This document shows, piece by piece, positions 50,051 through 60,794 of a stretch of 64,000 nt of DNA. The DNA lies in contig NC_087082.1 in the NCBI RefSeq assembly GCF_026151205.1, positions 4,133,408-4,197,407 on the forward strand, given 5' to 3'. The DNA is from Bolinopsis microptera (taxonomy: Eukaryota; Ctenophora; Tentaculata; Lobata; Bolinopsidae). The notes beneath the pieces were generated by a model that did not search any database, was not told the DNA's origin, and was given only the letters and a program-made list of their open reading frames with translations. The stretch's first letter is position 1. Every line of letters starts with the position of its first letter. A program made the translations under genes and the position numbers.

Positions 50051-50063
50051 CCGACACATTACT

Positions 50064-50371
50064 ATGATCATGAAATTAATTAAGGAGGTCTGTGAGCCAT
50101 GCTCAAGGCCCATCAACATTGGGCAGCCCCTACTAGAATGTGAAGCCTGTCGGACAGCTATTCATACTAAATGTTTTAAAGTAGCAGGTTTCTGCCCCAC
50201 CAATGGTCTATGGGTATGTAAGGTTTGTTCACTGAACGTGATACCACGCTACAACCCCTTCTCTGGGATGATTAGTGATGGTGGTGATAAATTCTACGAT
50301 GATGAAGGTGGATGTGATGACGAAACTATTCAAAAAATTTCGAATGTTCTAGACCAATGTCAGAGCTACTT
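50064..50371 (+). pseudogene. LINE A ORF2, 5' part: PHD finger
   Basis: From ATG 50064: EVCEPCSRPINIGQPLLECE, ACRTAIHTKCF, WVCKVC gives the C2..C2..HxxC..CxxC spacing of a compact PHD finger. RYNPF and a KISNVLDQCQSY helix follow, aligning with LINE B. It is cut at 50371 by a LINE 3' end and resumes at 51144. Confidence 0.8.
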
Positions 50372-51143
50372 GATTGAAATAAATTTTCGTGCACATACAG
50401 AATGAATGGTTAATAATTTAATATATATGTAGACCAAGGTCTGTGCACGGGATGCTTCCTGGAAGAATCCAGTTCTTTTAGCGGGGCACCCTACCTAAAG
50501 CCAAATTGAGATATAATAATCATATTCCTAAGAAATAATCAGAAATCGAATACCAATCAAATAATAAGATATATAGGAGTAGTAACCATATTTACTATGC
50601 AAAATGCCCCAACCACATAGTGTAAATTTATATAGAATTCAAATTCCATATCATCATTAAACCTCAATACCTAGTCAATATAATAGCCCAAGCAAAATTA
50701 AATAACTTCTTATATACCTTACTGTCATACTACAAATTAATTAAACATTTGAAATCTGTTGACCAGAGAATAAATTCTAAGCCTAATGCAAGTGAAACAA
50801 TTTAGATGCAATAATGAATGCCTAATGTGAGTATCATTTGTCAATGTCCTTGTAAAAAAGTCTGTACAAGAGATATGAGTAACTAATATAGAAGAAAAAA
50901 CAGGAAGTTGTCGTCTGTTGTAAAATAAATAAAATATCTAGAATATAAATTAGAATATAAAATAACATTCAGTCAATGTGTCGTCAATAAACTGTACAAT
51001 TATCAAATGTTAAAACTGGGTGATACAGTCACCAAAAATAAATAGTTAAGTTAATAAATTAAATGTGGTCTATAAAACTACCACTAAGTATAATAGGTCA
51101 ATAAATTAAAAGTGGTTTATAAAACTACCACTGTGGGAACCCC
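50372..51143 (-). mobile_element. 5'-truncated LINE (family of C/D), 3' UTR only
   Basis: Starts GATTGAAATAAATTTTCGTG exactly as at 15447 and 59894, and runs through the same 3' UTR to GTGGGAACCCC. It interrupts the LINE A ORF2 between the PHD and endonuclease parts. No coding region. Target duplication unclear. Confidence 0.85.
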
Positions 51144-51665
51144 ACAGCTGATCTTAATAGGGTAGTCAAGGAGCTTCAAAACTCATGTAACCTTTCATCC
51201 ACACACTCAAAATTCACATCCTACTTTGTCAACTTAGATGGTAACAAAACCAACTTCGATTGTCTTAACGTTGAACTCAAACGAATTGAACTAAATTTCT
51301 CTGTAATTGGTATCGCTGAAACAAACACAGATGAACCTCTTAAAGAACTATACAGAATACCGCAATACAACAGTTTTTATCAGGTCACTCAGGAAAACAA
51401 GCTGAAAGGGACTGGTGTTGCCCTCTATGTAGCAAATCACCTTAATGCAGAAGTCATAGAAAATTTTGGCTACTGCACGCCTGATAGTGAATCAATCTTT
51501 GTTAAGATCACTCAATCATCCAGCAAGCTCACACTCATCTCAGGGGTCATCTATCGCCCTCCAAATGGTGACATTCATAATTTCCTTAAGTCATTTGATC
51601 ACATATGTAAACTCCTCCCTAAATCTGGTGTACGTATAATGGGGGACTTTAATGTTGACCTTCTT
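51144..51665 (+). pseudogene. LINE A ORF2: first half of the AP endonuclease
   Basis: Open frame reading FVNLDGNKTNFD, FSVIGIAETNTD (metal-binding E), GTGVALYVANH, SGVIYRPPNGD, MGDFNVDLLK, all standard APE-type endonuclease blocks. It runs without a stop straight into the inserted LINE B ORF1. The other half of the endonuclease resumes at 57466. Confidence 0.85.
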
Positions 51666-52757
51666 AAAGTGAATGGTGACGCTGGTCATGGCAACAATAA
51701 GAAAACCGTGGAGATCCCTGATAAAATTGCTGCACTTGTCCTGAAAATCAATGAGGAGTTCTGTGCAGAAGGAAACCCTGTAATGAATAGCGTGTTGATC
51801 AACCGCTATGAAGAAGGCGAGGGTTATCTGCCTGAACATTCAGACAATGAACCGGTGATACATCCAGAGTCTAGCATATTGACTCTTTCCATTGGAGGTG
51901 AATGCAAAGTCCTCTTCACTGAAATGAACAACCCAGTTCACACGCACAAGTGTACTCCAAGATCAGTTTACAGGATGACCAGAAGGAGTCAGGCTCACTA
52001 CAAGCACTCTATCCAGAAGGGGTCAGTCACTGGTGCAGTACGATATAGTTTCACCTTCAGATCAATAGATGGAAAGAATCGTGCCAGTACTTGTATCTTC
52101 TCTGATTCAAATGGAGCAGGTATGAAATTTGGAGAGGATCACAAAAGGAGCTTTGGTAAGTGGCTGCCTGGTCGGAATGTTTGGACTCCTACAATAGATG
52201 ACATTAACCCATATCTTGCATGTGGATACAAGAACATTGTTATTATGTGTGGTATAAATGATGTTAGAAGACCATCTGTTAAATCTCAGCGTGAAATTTT
52301 TGCTATATTTAGTCATCTAGAATTCAAGATTGAGCAAATTCAAGAGGCCAATCCAACTGCCCAAGTATTTCTTTGTCCTCTTTTACCAACTAGAAATGCT
52401 GATTTAAATAGGAAAGTTCTTTACTTTATAGAACTTATTCGTCGTGAGCTACTCCCCAAAAACTTTGGTGTCCAGTTCGTTGATGGCTTTGATGACTTCC
52501 TTGACAATAACACTGGCTTACTTTGCCTAACCTTGTCCAGGGAGTTTGACAGATATGGCCGAACGGATTACCTGCACCTTAATTGGAAGGGAGTGGCCAA
52601 ACTTGCTACTTTAATCCGTAATACTGTCCTTGTTAGGATGCATGGAGGGACTGATAGGAGGAAGAGGGGGAGGAGGGACGGTAGAGCTGGTTCAACACTT
52701 TATTCTGATGCCGCCAGAGAACAGCCTCGTGTTGAAGGCTATCAGCCTCCAACATGA
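51666..52757 (+). CDS. LINE B ORF1: AlkB-like 2OG-Fe(II) dioxygenase fused to SGNH/GDSL esterase
   Basis: The frame is open from LINE A (ATG at 51639; numbering from there). Dioxygenase, about 24-143: NSVLINRYEEGEGYLPEHSD, with Fe ligands H67-x-D69, then LTLSIGG, distal H123 in HYKHS, and R135-x5-R141 in RYSFTFR. This is the full AlkB signature HxD...H...RxxxxxR. Esterase, about 150-330: FSDSN (Ser157), GR (about 178), CGINDV (Asn207) and DYLHLNW (D310-x2-H313), the four SGNH blocks. A basic linker ends the protein. The TGA overlaps the ORF2 start as ATGA, suggesting termination-reinitiation. An esterase ORF1 is known in CR1-like LINEs; the dioxygenase may act on alkylated template RNA or cDNA (inference). 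Confidence 0.9.
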   Translation, partial: KVNGDAGHGNNKKTVEIPDKIAALVLKINEEFCAEGNPVMNSVLINRYEEGEGYLPEHSDNEPVIHPESSILTLSIGGECKVLFTEMNNPVHTHKCTPRSVYRMTRRSQAHYKHSIQKGSVTGAVRYSFTFRSIDGKNRASTCIFSDSNGAGMKFGEDHKRSFGKWLPGRNVWTPTIDDINPYLACGYKNIVIMCGINDVRRPSVKSQREIFAIFSHLEFKIEQIQEANPTAQVFLCPLLPTRNADLNRKVLYFIELIRRELLPKNFGVQFVDGFDDFLDNNTGLLCLTLSREFDRYGRTDYLHLNWKGVAKLATLIRNTVLVRMHGGTDRRKRGRRDGRAGSTLYSDAAREQPRVEGYQPPT

Positions 52758-55700
52758 ATGTTCTTAAAAAAGAGGTCTGTGCCCACTGTTTAAAAAGTAT
52801 TTACTTAGGTCAATCTATAATTGAATGCTATCACTGTAATTGTCCCATTCACTCTAGATGTTTTAACACCAGTGACAAACAAAATAAAAAAGTTGACTTG
52901 TACTGCAATAATTGTCTCCACCTAGCAGTAAACCGTTATAACCCATTTAAGCTTCTGAATGATGACAATGATGACAACACTGATGCAGATGATGTAATAC
53001 GTAAAATCTCTGATGTACTTGAAAGCTGTGACTCATATTCTGTAAAAGACATAAACCGCACCTTTGCTAACGAATTACAAGTGCAAAACTCACTAATATT
53101 TCAAAATCTTGATGGCAACAATTCAAACTTTGACTCGCTGGCAATTGAAATAGCTAGGTTTACTAACAAATTCTCTGTAATTGGTCTTGCTGAAACGAAT
53201 GTAGGCCCTGAAATGAAAAACTTGTACGAACTCACAGGCTATGAGAGCTTCTATCAAGATACCTTCGACTCGAAAGTAAAAGGCTCAGGAGTAGCTCTAT
53301 ATGTCCTGAACTCCTTCAATGCTGTCAAAAATAACAACCTTTCCCAAGTGACAGAAAATCTAGAAACCCTCTTTGTAACTATAGGTAGTCTAGGAAACTC
53401 TACTTCTATAGGAGTAATATACCGCCCTCCAAGTGGCAATGCTGAGCAAGCTCTCCAAGAATTGTCGTCAATACTTGATAAAGCACCAAAACATACACAC
53501 ATTGCAGGTGATTTTAACATTAATCTCCATAGTAACCACAGTAGCATTATTGCACAGTATGAAGATGTCCTATTTAGTAGAGGCTTCTTTCCATTGATAT
53601 CATTAGCAACTCATGAAAAGCCTGGATGTAATGCCTCGTGCATCGACAACATCATTACAAATGACCTAGACTCTGTTACTGCCTCTGGAGTCATAACTGA
53701 TCACATATCTCATCACCTCCCTATATTTACAATATTTGACTGGGAAATTAGCAAGACCAAAAATATTCACAAGCACACCCAATACTATGACTATTGTAAA
53801 TCAAACACTGATAAATTTGCTGAAGTCTTGGGTAACAAACTAGACAATGAACCAATTATAGATTTTACTAACTTTCATGATATCTTTAAAAACAGCATTG
53901 ACGAAACCTGCAAACTAGCTGTACCCAAAACCACTAAGCGCACTATGCAGAACAACCCATGGATTACTGGCGGGATTATAGCCTCAGTAAACCACTGCCA
54001 TGGGCTGTATGATGACTGGGCGAAAGTCAGGAAAGTTAAGTGTAAACAAGGCGAAACTGACACAAAAGGGGGCACATGCGTGTGTTCTATCTGCTGTAAT
54101 AAAAGAAACCGTTATGATGACTACAAAGAATATAGAAAGGCTCTAAAAAAGGTTCGTAAAAAAGCTGTATCTGAATATTATTCTGACAAGTTTCTTGAAA
54201 CTCAGGGAAATTCCAAGAAAACCTGGGAACTGATAAATAAAATTCGTGGCAAACAGAAACGTGATATCAGACCTATATTTACCATAGACAATGAAAAGAT
54301 AACTGATCGCAGAGTTATAGCTAATGAATTCAATAAGTATTTTGTATCCCTAGCACCTAACCTTAATGCAGCCTACACAGAACTAGGAGAGATACAAATA
54401 AATCAGCTTCCAAGTTTCTGTGACTTCTTACCTAAATCGAATACAGCTAATATATATCTACATGACTGCTCACCTGAGGAGGTGGCTAAGATCATATCGG
54501 AACTTAAGAATGGCAAGGCTAGCGACATACCAGTACATATAGTAAAGGCAGTATCAGGCAAAATTAGCCCACTACTATCGGTATTGTACAACGAATGTAT
54601 GCAACAGGGATTTTTTCCAGACGACCTAAAAGTAGGTAAAATAAGTCCAATATATAAGAAAGAAAATGCTGAGCTTCTTGAAAATTACAGGCCTATCTCA
54701 ACCTTAGCAATATTCGGTAAAATACTTGAAAAAATCATATTCTCCAGGCTTTACAGTTTCTTCCAGTCGCAAGGATTATTATATGAAAATCAATATGGCT
54801 TTAGAAAAAATCACTCGACAAGCCATGCACTCAACTTTTCTGTCGACTACATTGAAAAATCTTTAAGAGATAAAAATCACGTACTAGGCATCTTCATTGA
54901 TTTAAGTAAAGCTTTTGACACAATCTGTCATGATAAACTGCTTAAAAAACTGAATGATTATGGAATTCGAGGGACTGCAAATAAATTGATAGCCAGTTAC
55001 CTTTCTAATAGACAGCAATATGTTTCAGTACTTGGAGAAGAATCCGAAAAACTGTCTGTAATATTTGGTGTTCCTCAGGGGTCAGTATTAGGTCCCTTGC
55101 TTTTCATTATCTACATCAATGAAATATATAGAGTATCAGACCTAGGTAAGTTTATACTTTTTGCCGATGACACCAACATATTTGTTGTAGATAAATGTAT
55201 AAAAACACTTTACTGCAAAGCTAATAAAATTCTTAAACTTGTTCATCAGTATATGAAGAGTAACTTGCTGCATATCAACATAAAGAAATGTTGCTATATC
55301 CACTTTAAGCCGAACTGTAGAAATGAACCAGATTCAAACACCAATGAATTAGAACTGACACTAAATAATATAGTAATTAAAAAGGTGGAGGAAACTAAGT
55401 TTCTTGGAGTCATTATTGACCAAAAACTGAACTGGGATGCTCACTTAAGAGCGTTAAACCGTAAATTGAAATGTGAGATAGGTAGACTATGTGGAATTAG
55501 ACGCTGTGTACCTAAAAAACTATATAAGGACCTGTACCACACCCTTTTTGAATCACACCTATGTTATGGAATATCTGTTTGGGGAGGTGTATCAAATAAT
55601 AAACTAGAAGCCATATTTAAAACACAAAAGAAATGCATAAGAATTCTCTTTGGTGATAATGATGCATACTTCAATAAGTTCAAAACATGTGCCAGAGTAA

Positions 55701-56137
55701 GGCCTATCACTAGGGATAAGACCGGTAAAGTTATCAAGCAGATGTTAGGCAAAGATTTCTTTGAACTAGAACACAGTAAACCAATCTGTAACGAGTATAA
55801 CTTCCTGACTGTCCACAATCTTCATAAGTTGCACTGTTTACTGGAAATGTTCAAAATTAATAAGTTCCAATCACCAATCTCAATGTTCTCTTTATTCAAC
55901 AGGTCACCAAGACGAGACAACTACTTCATCCCACCCACTCCATCCTCACTATTCATCTATCAATCAACTAGTATTTGGAATCACTGCCGTAAGTCAACAA
56001 GTGAAATAGACTTCTCCACTCCCATCAGTATATTCAAGAATAATCTTAAGAAATCTTTGTTAGAACTACAGTCTAAATATGACCGACAACTTTGGTGCAG
56101 TTACAACTTTGATGCAAATGAATTATCATTGAAATAG
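52754..56137 (+). CDS. LINE B ORF2: PHD finger, AP endonuclease, reverse transcriptase
   Basis: Intact 1127-residue protein. PHD-like zinc finger about 9-57 (CAHC, ECYHCNCPIHSRC, YCNNC). Endonuclease about 110-330: IGLAETN, GSGVALYV, GVIYRPPSG, AGDFNINL (about 251), CIDNIITN, DHISHHLPI. Cysteine cluster about 435-450 (CVCSICC). RT about 600-900: NYRPISTL (about 644), LSKAFDTI (about 718), GVPQGSVLGPLLFIIYIN (about 771), FADDTN (about 802), FLGVIIDQKLNW. C-terminal domain without RNase H. All catalytic residues are present and no frame is broken, so this may be recently active. Confidence 0.93.
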   Translation: MNVLKKEVCAHCLKSIYLGQSIIECYHCNCPIHSRCFNTSDKQNKKVDLYCNNCLHLAVNRYNPFKLLNDDNDDNTDADDVIRKISDVLESCDSYSVKDINRTFANELQVQNSLIFQNLDGNNSNFDSLAIEIARFTNKFSVIGLAETNVGPEMKNLYELTGYESFYQDTFDSKVKGSGVALYVLNSFNAVKNNNLSQVTENLETLFVTIGSLGNSTSIGVIYRPPSGNAEQALQELSSILDKAPKHTHIAGDFNINLHSNHSSIIAQYEDVLFSRGFFPLISLATHEKPGCNASCIDNIITNDLDSVTASGVITDHISHHLPIFTIFDWEISKTKNIHKHTQYYDYCKSNTDKFAEVLGNKLDNEPIIDFTNFHDIFKNSIDETCKLAVPKTTKRTMQNNPWITGGIIASVNHCHGLYDDWAKVRKVKCKQGETDTKGGTCVCSICCNKRNRYDDYKEYRKALKKVRKKAVSEYYSDKFLETQGNSKKTWELINKIRGKQKRDIRPIFTIDNEKITDRRVIANEFNKYFVSLAPNLNAAYTELGEIQINQLPSFCDFLPKSNTANIYLHDCSPEEVAKIISELKNGKASDIPVHIVKAVSGKISPLLSVLYNECMQQGFFPDDLKVGKISPIYKKENAELLENYRPISTLAIFGKILEKIIFSRLYSFFQSQGLLYENQYGFRKNHSTSHALNFSVDYIEKSLRDKNHVLGIFIDLSKAFDTICHDKLLKKLNDYGIRGTANKLIASYLSNRQQYVSVLGEESEKLSVIFGVPQGSVLGPLLFIIYINEIYRVSDLGKFILFADDTNIFVVDKCIKTLYCKANKILKLVHQYMKSNLLHINIKKCCYIHFKPNCRNEPDSNTNELELTLNNIVIKKVEETKFLGVIIDQKLNWDAHLRALNRKLKCEIGRLCGIRRCVPKKLYKDLYHTLFESHLCYGISVWGGVSNNKLEAIFKTQKKCIRILFGDNDAYFNKFKTCARVRPITRDKTGKVIKQMLGKDFFELEHSKPICNEYNFLTVHNLHKLHCLLEMFKINKFQSPISMFSLFNRSPRRDNYFIPPTPSSLFIYQSTSIWNHCRKSTSEIDFSTPISIFKNNLKKSLLELQSKYDRQLWCSYNFDANELSLK

Positions 56138-57465
56138 GTTGATTTAGTAAACATAATCACATGAGTAAACCACGGTGTTATTGCAAAAAACCATGACAAG
56201 GGTATCAGACCTATATTGATCTAAGAGACGACACAAAACGAATCATCATACAACAAATTTTAAAATCCTGCGGCACAGGATCCTGTTGTTTTCCTACTCT
56301 ACCTCTCCCAAACCCCTCTCTCCTTCTCCTCTCTTCAGGTTTATTCTTCAATTTTTTTAAATTAGATAGCAGATGTATTTTCTTTTAAATGAAGTAATGG
56401 CATTATACATTGATTGGTATCGTATGTATGTTGTGTATAGTGTTTGCTGACTGGGTATATGCTATATATTTTGAGGCTCACGACGTCTCGTCCCATGGGT
56501 GGAGTTGTAGGCTGAGTATGTGTTCTCCTTACTTCGTATGGGGAAACATTGACAGGTTTGCCTTAGCCTTTGGGACGAGTGTTTGCCCACCGGGGATCCA
56601 AAAATATGATTATCATGGACATTACTTTAACACATAAACTAATCAAACGACTTGAATGATTCCAGAAAATTTTACTAACTGCATTTAGCTAGTTTATAGT
56701 AAATACACACGATCGCAGAATAGAGGAGCACAATTGGGTTCTTTGTTCTGCGACTGTGTTTCCTCGGTGGGCCGACAGGTTTTTTGTTGTGTAGTAGTGC
56801 TGGGGAAAAAAAAAAAACGCTTTAACTTTCAATGAGAGTACAAATTTTTAATTCTTGACCTTAGTGCCACAGTTTCTGTGGTAAAAACAAATTTATAGTT
56901 AAACGTTATATAATGTAGAAGGGCATGATTTACTCACATCACTAAGCATCTGGATGGATAATTAGCACACAAGGATAAACTGACCTTTAAACATGACCAC
57001 CAACTATACCACGTAACCATAGCTCCGAAATAAATATATTGCTCTACATAGAAACATCTGGCCTGATCCTATCACATTGTGGTCCCCAGGGGTTCGGTAA
57101 AGCCCTTACAGGCAACTGGGTCCTTTTACCAGCCACAATAAAATTGGTCATGCCAGTACTGTCATAAACTGTAACCAACTATTTAAAAATTAGACATCTT
57201 TAGCTAAATTTTAAATTTTAAGTCATAGAGCAATCTTCTTAATTTTAAAATTTTTAAGAATTATATTTTACCCTAACTATGATGTGGTGGCATTTCATAC
57301 TTAACTAAATTTCAACTTTGAAAGTAAATAGATTATTAGTGACAACAAATTATAGTTTAAGACATCCATTCTGCATTGTGTTTCCAATATTAGAATTTAT
57401 GATATGTATTGATTGAATAATTGGTAATAAATTTAACTTTTGTTTTATTAAAAACTTTTGTTTTA
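56138..57465 (+). other. LINE B 3' UTR
   Basis: Non-coding tail with poly(A)-rich run at 56804, the block TGGTCCCCAGGGGTTCGGTA at 57080 (related to 21165), and an 18-bp direct repeat at the very end. Confidence 0.65.
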
Positions 57466-59893
57466 TTAACTATACTCTTTTTGAAGAATGCTTATTTAGA
57501 AATGGTTTCGCTCCTGTTATTTCGATACCTACACATGAGAGACCAAATTGCAAACCATCTTGTATTGACAACATCCTCACAAATGACCCTGGTAACTGTG
57601 TTCTCTCAGGTTGTATAACAGATAGAATTGGTGAACATGCTCCAACATTTGAATTCACTGACATCGAATTCGAGGTTGGTCCAAAAAGTGAAAAACATGT
57701 CCAGTACTACGACTTCAGCAATGCCAACCTTAATAAATTCCTAACCCTACTGAACACTGACCTCTCAAAGCTCCACACTTCTCATGAATTCTCGGATTTT
57801 ACTAAATTATTTGATCATGTACTTGATTCAACATGCAAACTTGTAAAGCCAAAAACTACTAAACGGAATCCTATCAATAACCCCTGGATAACAGATAGTA
57901 TTTCATCAGCCGTTGAAAAAAAAACATGAATTAAAAGATGCCTGGATTACATCTAAAACTAAGGCAAACCCTGATGGAAACCAGGATCTCGAGCAAACCT
58001 TCAAGGTATACCGAAGGATCCTCAAATCTGTAATTAACACTGCAAAAAATACTTACTCTTGCAACCAAATCATAGAAAATAAGCACGACCGTAAGAAGAC
58101 ATGGCAAATCATTAATGAACTCAGAGGGAAGTGTAAAAAGAGTATCAAACCCTCATTTATAATCGACAACAGAAAAATAACAGATAGAAGGGTTATTGCA
58201 AACGAGTTCAACAAATACTTTAACTCCATTGCCTCCACTCTAAATGAATCAATAGCTGACCTGCCTATACAGGCTTCTGAATTTTCAACATTTGAAGACT
58301 ACCTCCTGCCATCCAACAACAACTCTATATTTCTAACTGACTGTTCACATACTGAGCTCATGGAAATAATTTCCAAGTTGGAAAATGGCAAATCTAGTGA
58401 TATCCCAATCCGTGTGATCAAAAAGTCAGCTCATCTAATCTGCCCTGTTTTAGCCCAACATTTCAACAAACTGATGATGAGCGGGGTATTTCCCGATGTA
58501 TTGAAAGTTGGGAAAGTTACTCCTATATCTAAGAAAGGAAACGAAGAGGATGTAGGAAACTACAGACCTGTCTCTACTCTGCCCATATTTGGTAAGATAT
58601 TTGAAAAGGTGATATACAGCCGTATCTATAGTTTCGCTTTGTCACAAAATATCCTTGATGAAAACCAATTTGGCTTCCGCAAGTCCCATTCTACTAGCCA
58701 TGCTGTTAACTACTCTGTTAGGATTATTGAAGAGAGCATAAAAAAACGAAACCATGTTCTAGGAATATTTATAGATTTGAGTAAAGCATTTGATACAATC
58801 GACCATAGTACACTCCTAACAAAACTAGATAGGTATGGAATAAGAGGCAATGCAAACTGTCTCATTAAAAGCTACTTATCAAATAGAACACAGTACACAG
58901 AAGTCCTCAATGAAAAATCCGAAAACCTCATCATTAAATATGGAGTTCCACAAGGCTCTGTTTTGGGACCGCTCCTTTTTCTTCTATACATAAATGATAT
59001 TTCCAATTCCTCAGATTTAGGAACTTTCATACTATTTGCCGACGACACCAACATTTTTATTAATGGCAAAACTGTAGAAGAAGCTTATGAGAAAAGCAAC
59101 AAATTGCTAAGCTGTATAAAAAAGTATATGATCCTTAACAAACTACACATCAACATGTCAAAGTGCTGTTATTGGTTATATGCATTTTAAACCAAAGGCT
59201 AGTAACCCAGTAAAATTTCCAGATTCGCTTCAACTCCATATTGATGGCTTTCCGATTAAAAAAACCAAAGCAACAAAGTTTCTTGGAGTTGTTATTGATG
59301 AACAGCTTTCCTGGGGGCCTCATATAACAGCACTTAAACGAAAGTTAAACTATGCCTCTGCCACCTTAAATAGAATTAGGGACTCTGTACCGAAGGAACT
59401 CCATAAAGACCTATACCACACACTATTTGAATCCCACCTTACATATTGTATCTCAGTTTGGGGTGATGCAGCACTCTTTAGGACAGCAAGTATTTGGTTG
59501 TCTCAGAAGCACTGCGTACGGGTCCTCTTTGGTGATAAAGAGGTTGCTCTATCCAGAGCCCTTGCGCTTGCAGTAGCGCGCGCCCGCCTCACTTTTCTTG
59601 ACTTGTGAAACAAGCGCGCCCGCAGTGGCGCGAAAGCACATGGTTAGGTGAAATAAAGAGGCATACCTAAACAAGTTCCTAACATGTGCAAGAACAAGAG
59701 AGTTTGACAGCCAGGCACTTGACCATACATTCTTCTAACTAGAGCACTGTAAACCACTTTTCAAGCAACAAAACATCCTGGCTTTCAAAAATTTATATAC
59801 ATATCACACTTTTATGGAAGTTTTTAAAATACTGAAATTAAGATGCCCAGCATCACTGCAACAGCATTATCAGCCATCTTCTAGAAAGGATTT
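57466..59893 (+). pseudogene. LINE A ORF2, second part: endonuclease C terminus and RT, broken
   Basis: Resumes with YTLFEECLFRNGF, CIDNILTND, GEHAPTFEF (endonuclease end). A +1 frameshift lies in an A-run at about 57916-57924. RT motifs: NYRPVSTLPIFGKIFEKVIY, DLSKAFDTIDH, GVPQGSVLGPLLFLLYIND, FADDTNIF. A second frameshift near 59172 (KCCY to MHFKPKA) and the 110-bp MITE at 59543 follow. The frame ends at 59893, where LINE D is inserted. The remaining C terminus would lie beyond 64000. Confidence 0.88.
59543..59652 (+). mobile_element. GC-rich 110-bp MITE, copy iv, with 8-bp TSD
   Basis: Inserted in the LINE A RT gene between GGTGATAAAGAG and GCATACC. ATAAAGAG is duplicated (59535-59542 and 59653-59660). 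Removing it restores the reading GDKEAYLNKF. The 8-bp duplication and imperfect inverted ends (CTATCCAGAGCCC / CTAACCATGTGC) suggest a hAT-type non-autonomous element, though the ends are not classical. Confidence 0.85.
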
Positions 59894-60794
59894 GATTGAA
59901 ATAAATTTTCGTGCACATACAGAATGAATGGTTAATAATGTAATATATATTATGTAGACCAAGGTCTGTGCACGGGATGCTTCCTGGAAGAATCCAGTTC
60001 TTTTAGCGGAGCACCCTCCCTAAAGCCAAATTGAGATATAATAATCATATTCCTAAGAAATAATCAGAAATCGAATACCAATCAAATAATATGATATATA
60101 GGAGTAGTAACCATATTTACTATGCAAAATGCCCCAACCACATAGTGTAAATTTATATAGAATTCAAATTCCATATCATCATTAAACCTCAATAGTCAAT
60201 ATAATAGCCCAAGCAAAATTAAATAACTTCTTATATACCTTACTGTCATACTACAAATTGATTAAACATTTGAAATCTGTTAACCAGAGAATAAATTTCT
60301 AAACCTAATGCAAGTGAAATAATTTTGATGCAATAATGAATGCCTAATGTGAGTATCATCTGTCAATGTCCTTGTAAAACAGTCTGTACAAGAGATATGA
60401 GTAACTAATATAGAAGAAAAAACAGGAAGTTGTCGTCTGTTGAAAAATAAATAAAATATCTAGAATATAAATTAGAATATAAAATAACATTCAGTCAATG
60501 TGTCGTCAATAAACTGTACAATTATCAAATGTTAAAACTGGGTGATACAGTCACCAAAAATAAATACTAAGTATGATAAGTTAATAAATTAAATGTGGTC
60601 TATAAAACTACCACTAGGTATAATAAGTCAATAAATTAAAAGTGGTTTATAAAACTACCACTGTGCGAATCCCTTCTCCAGTTAAAACATGTCAGTCATG
60701 TGCAAAATCAATCAGAATGGTAAGGTGGTCAAAAAGGGAATATCCTTTCGACATAAATTATATATGCCTCAGATTTAAGAGAATTAGAAGATGC

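Larger units (their letters stand above)
51666..57465 (+). mobile_element. LINE B: AlkB-esterase CR1-like retrotransposon
   Basis: About 5.8 kb inserted into the LINE A endonuclease. Contents: ORF1 (5'-truncated by little), ORF2 (intact), and a 1.3-kb 3' UTR. The 3' terminus carries two copies of an 18-bp unit (AACTTTTGTTTTATTAA, 57433-57468), typical of CR1-type tails with short repeats and no poly(A). Exact junctions are uncertain by about 20 bp at both ends. Confidence 0.85.

Noticed and set aside
56410-56637. 75-codon frame after LINE B ORF2
   Set aside because: In the LINE 3' UTR, with no conserved motif.
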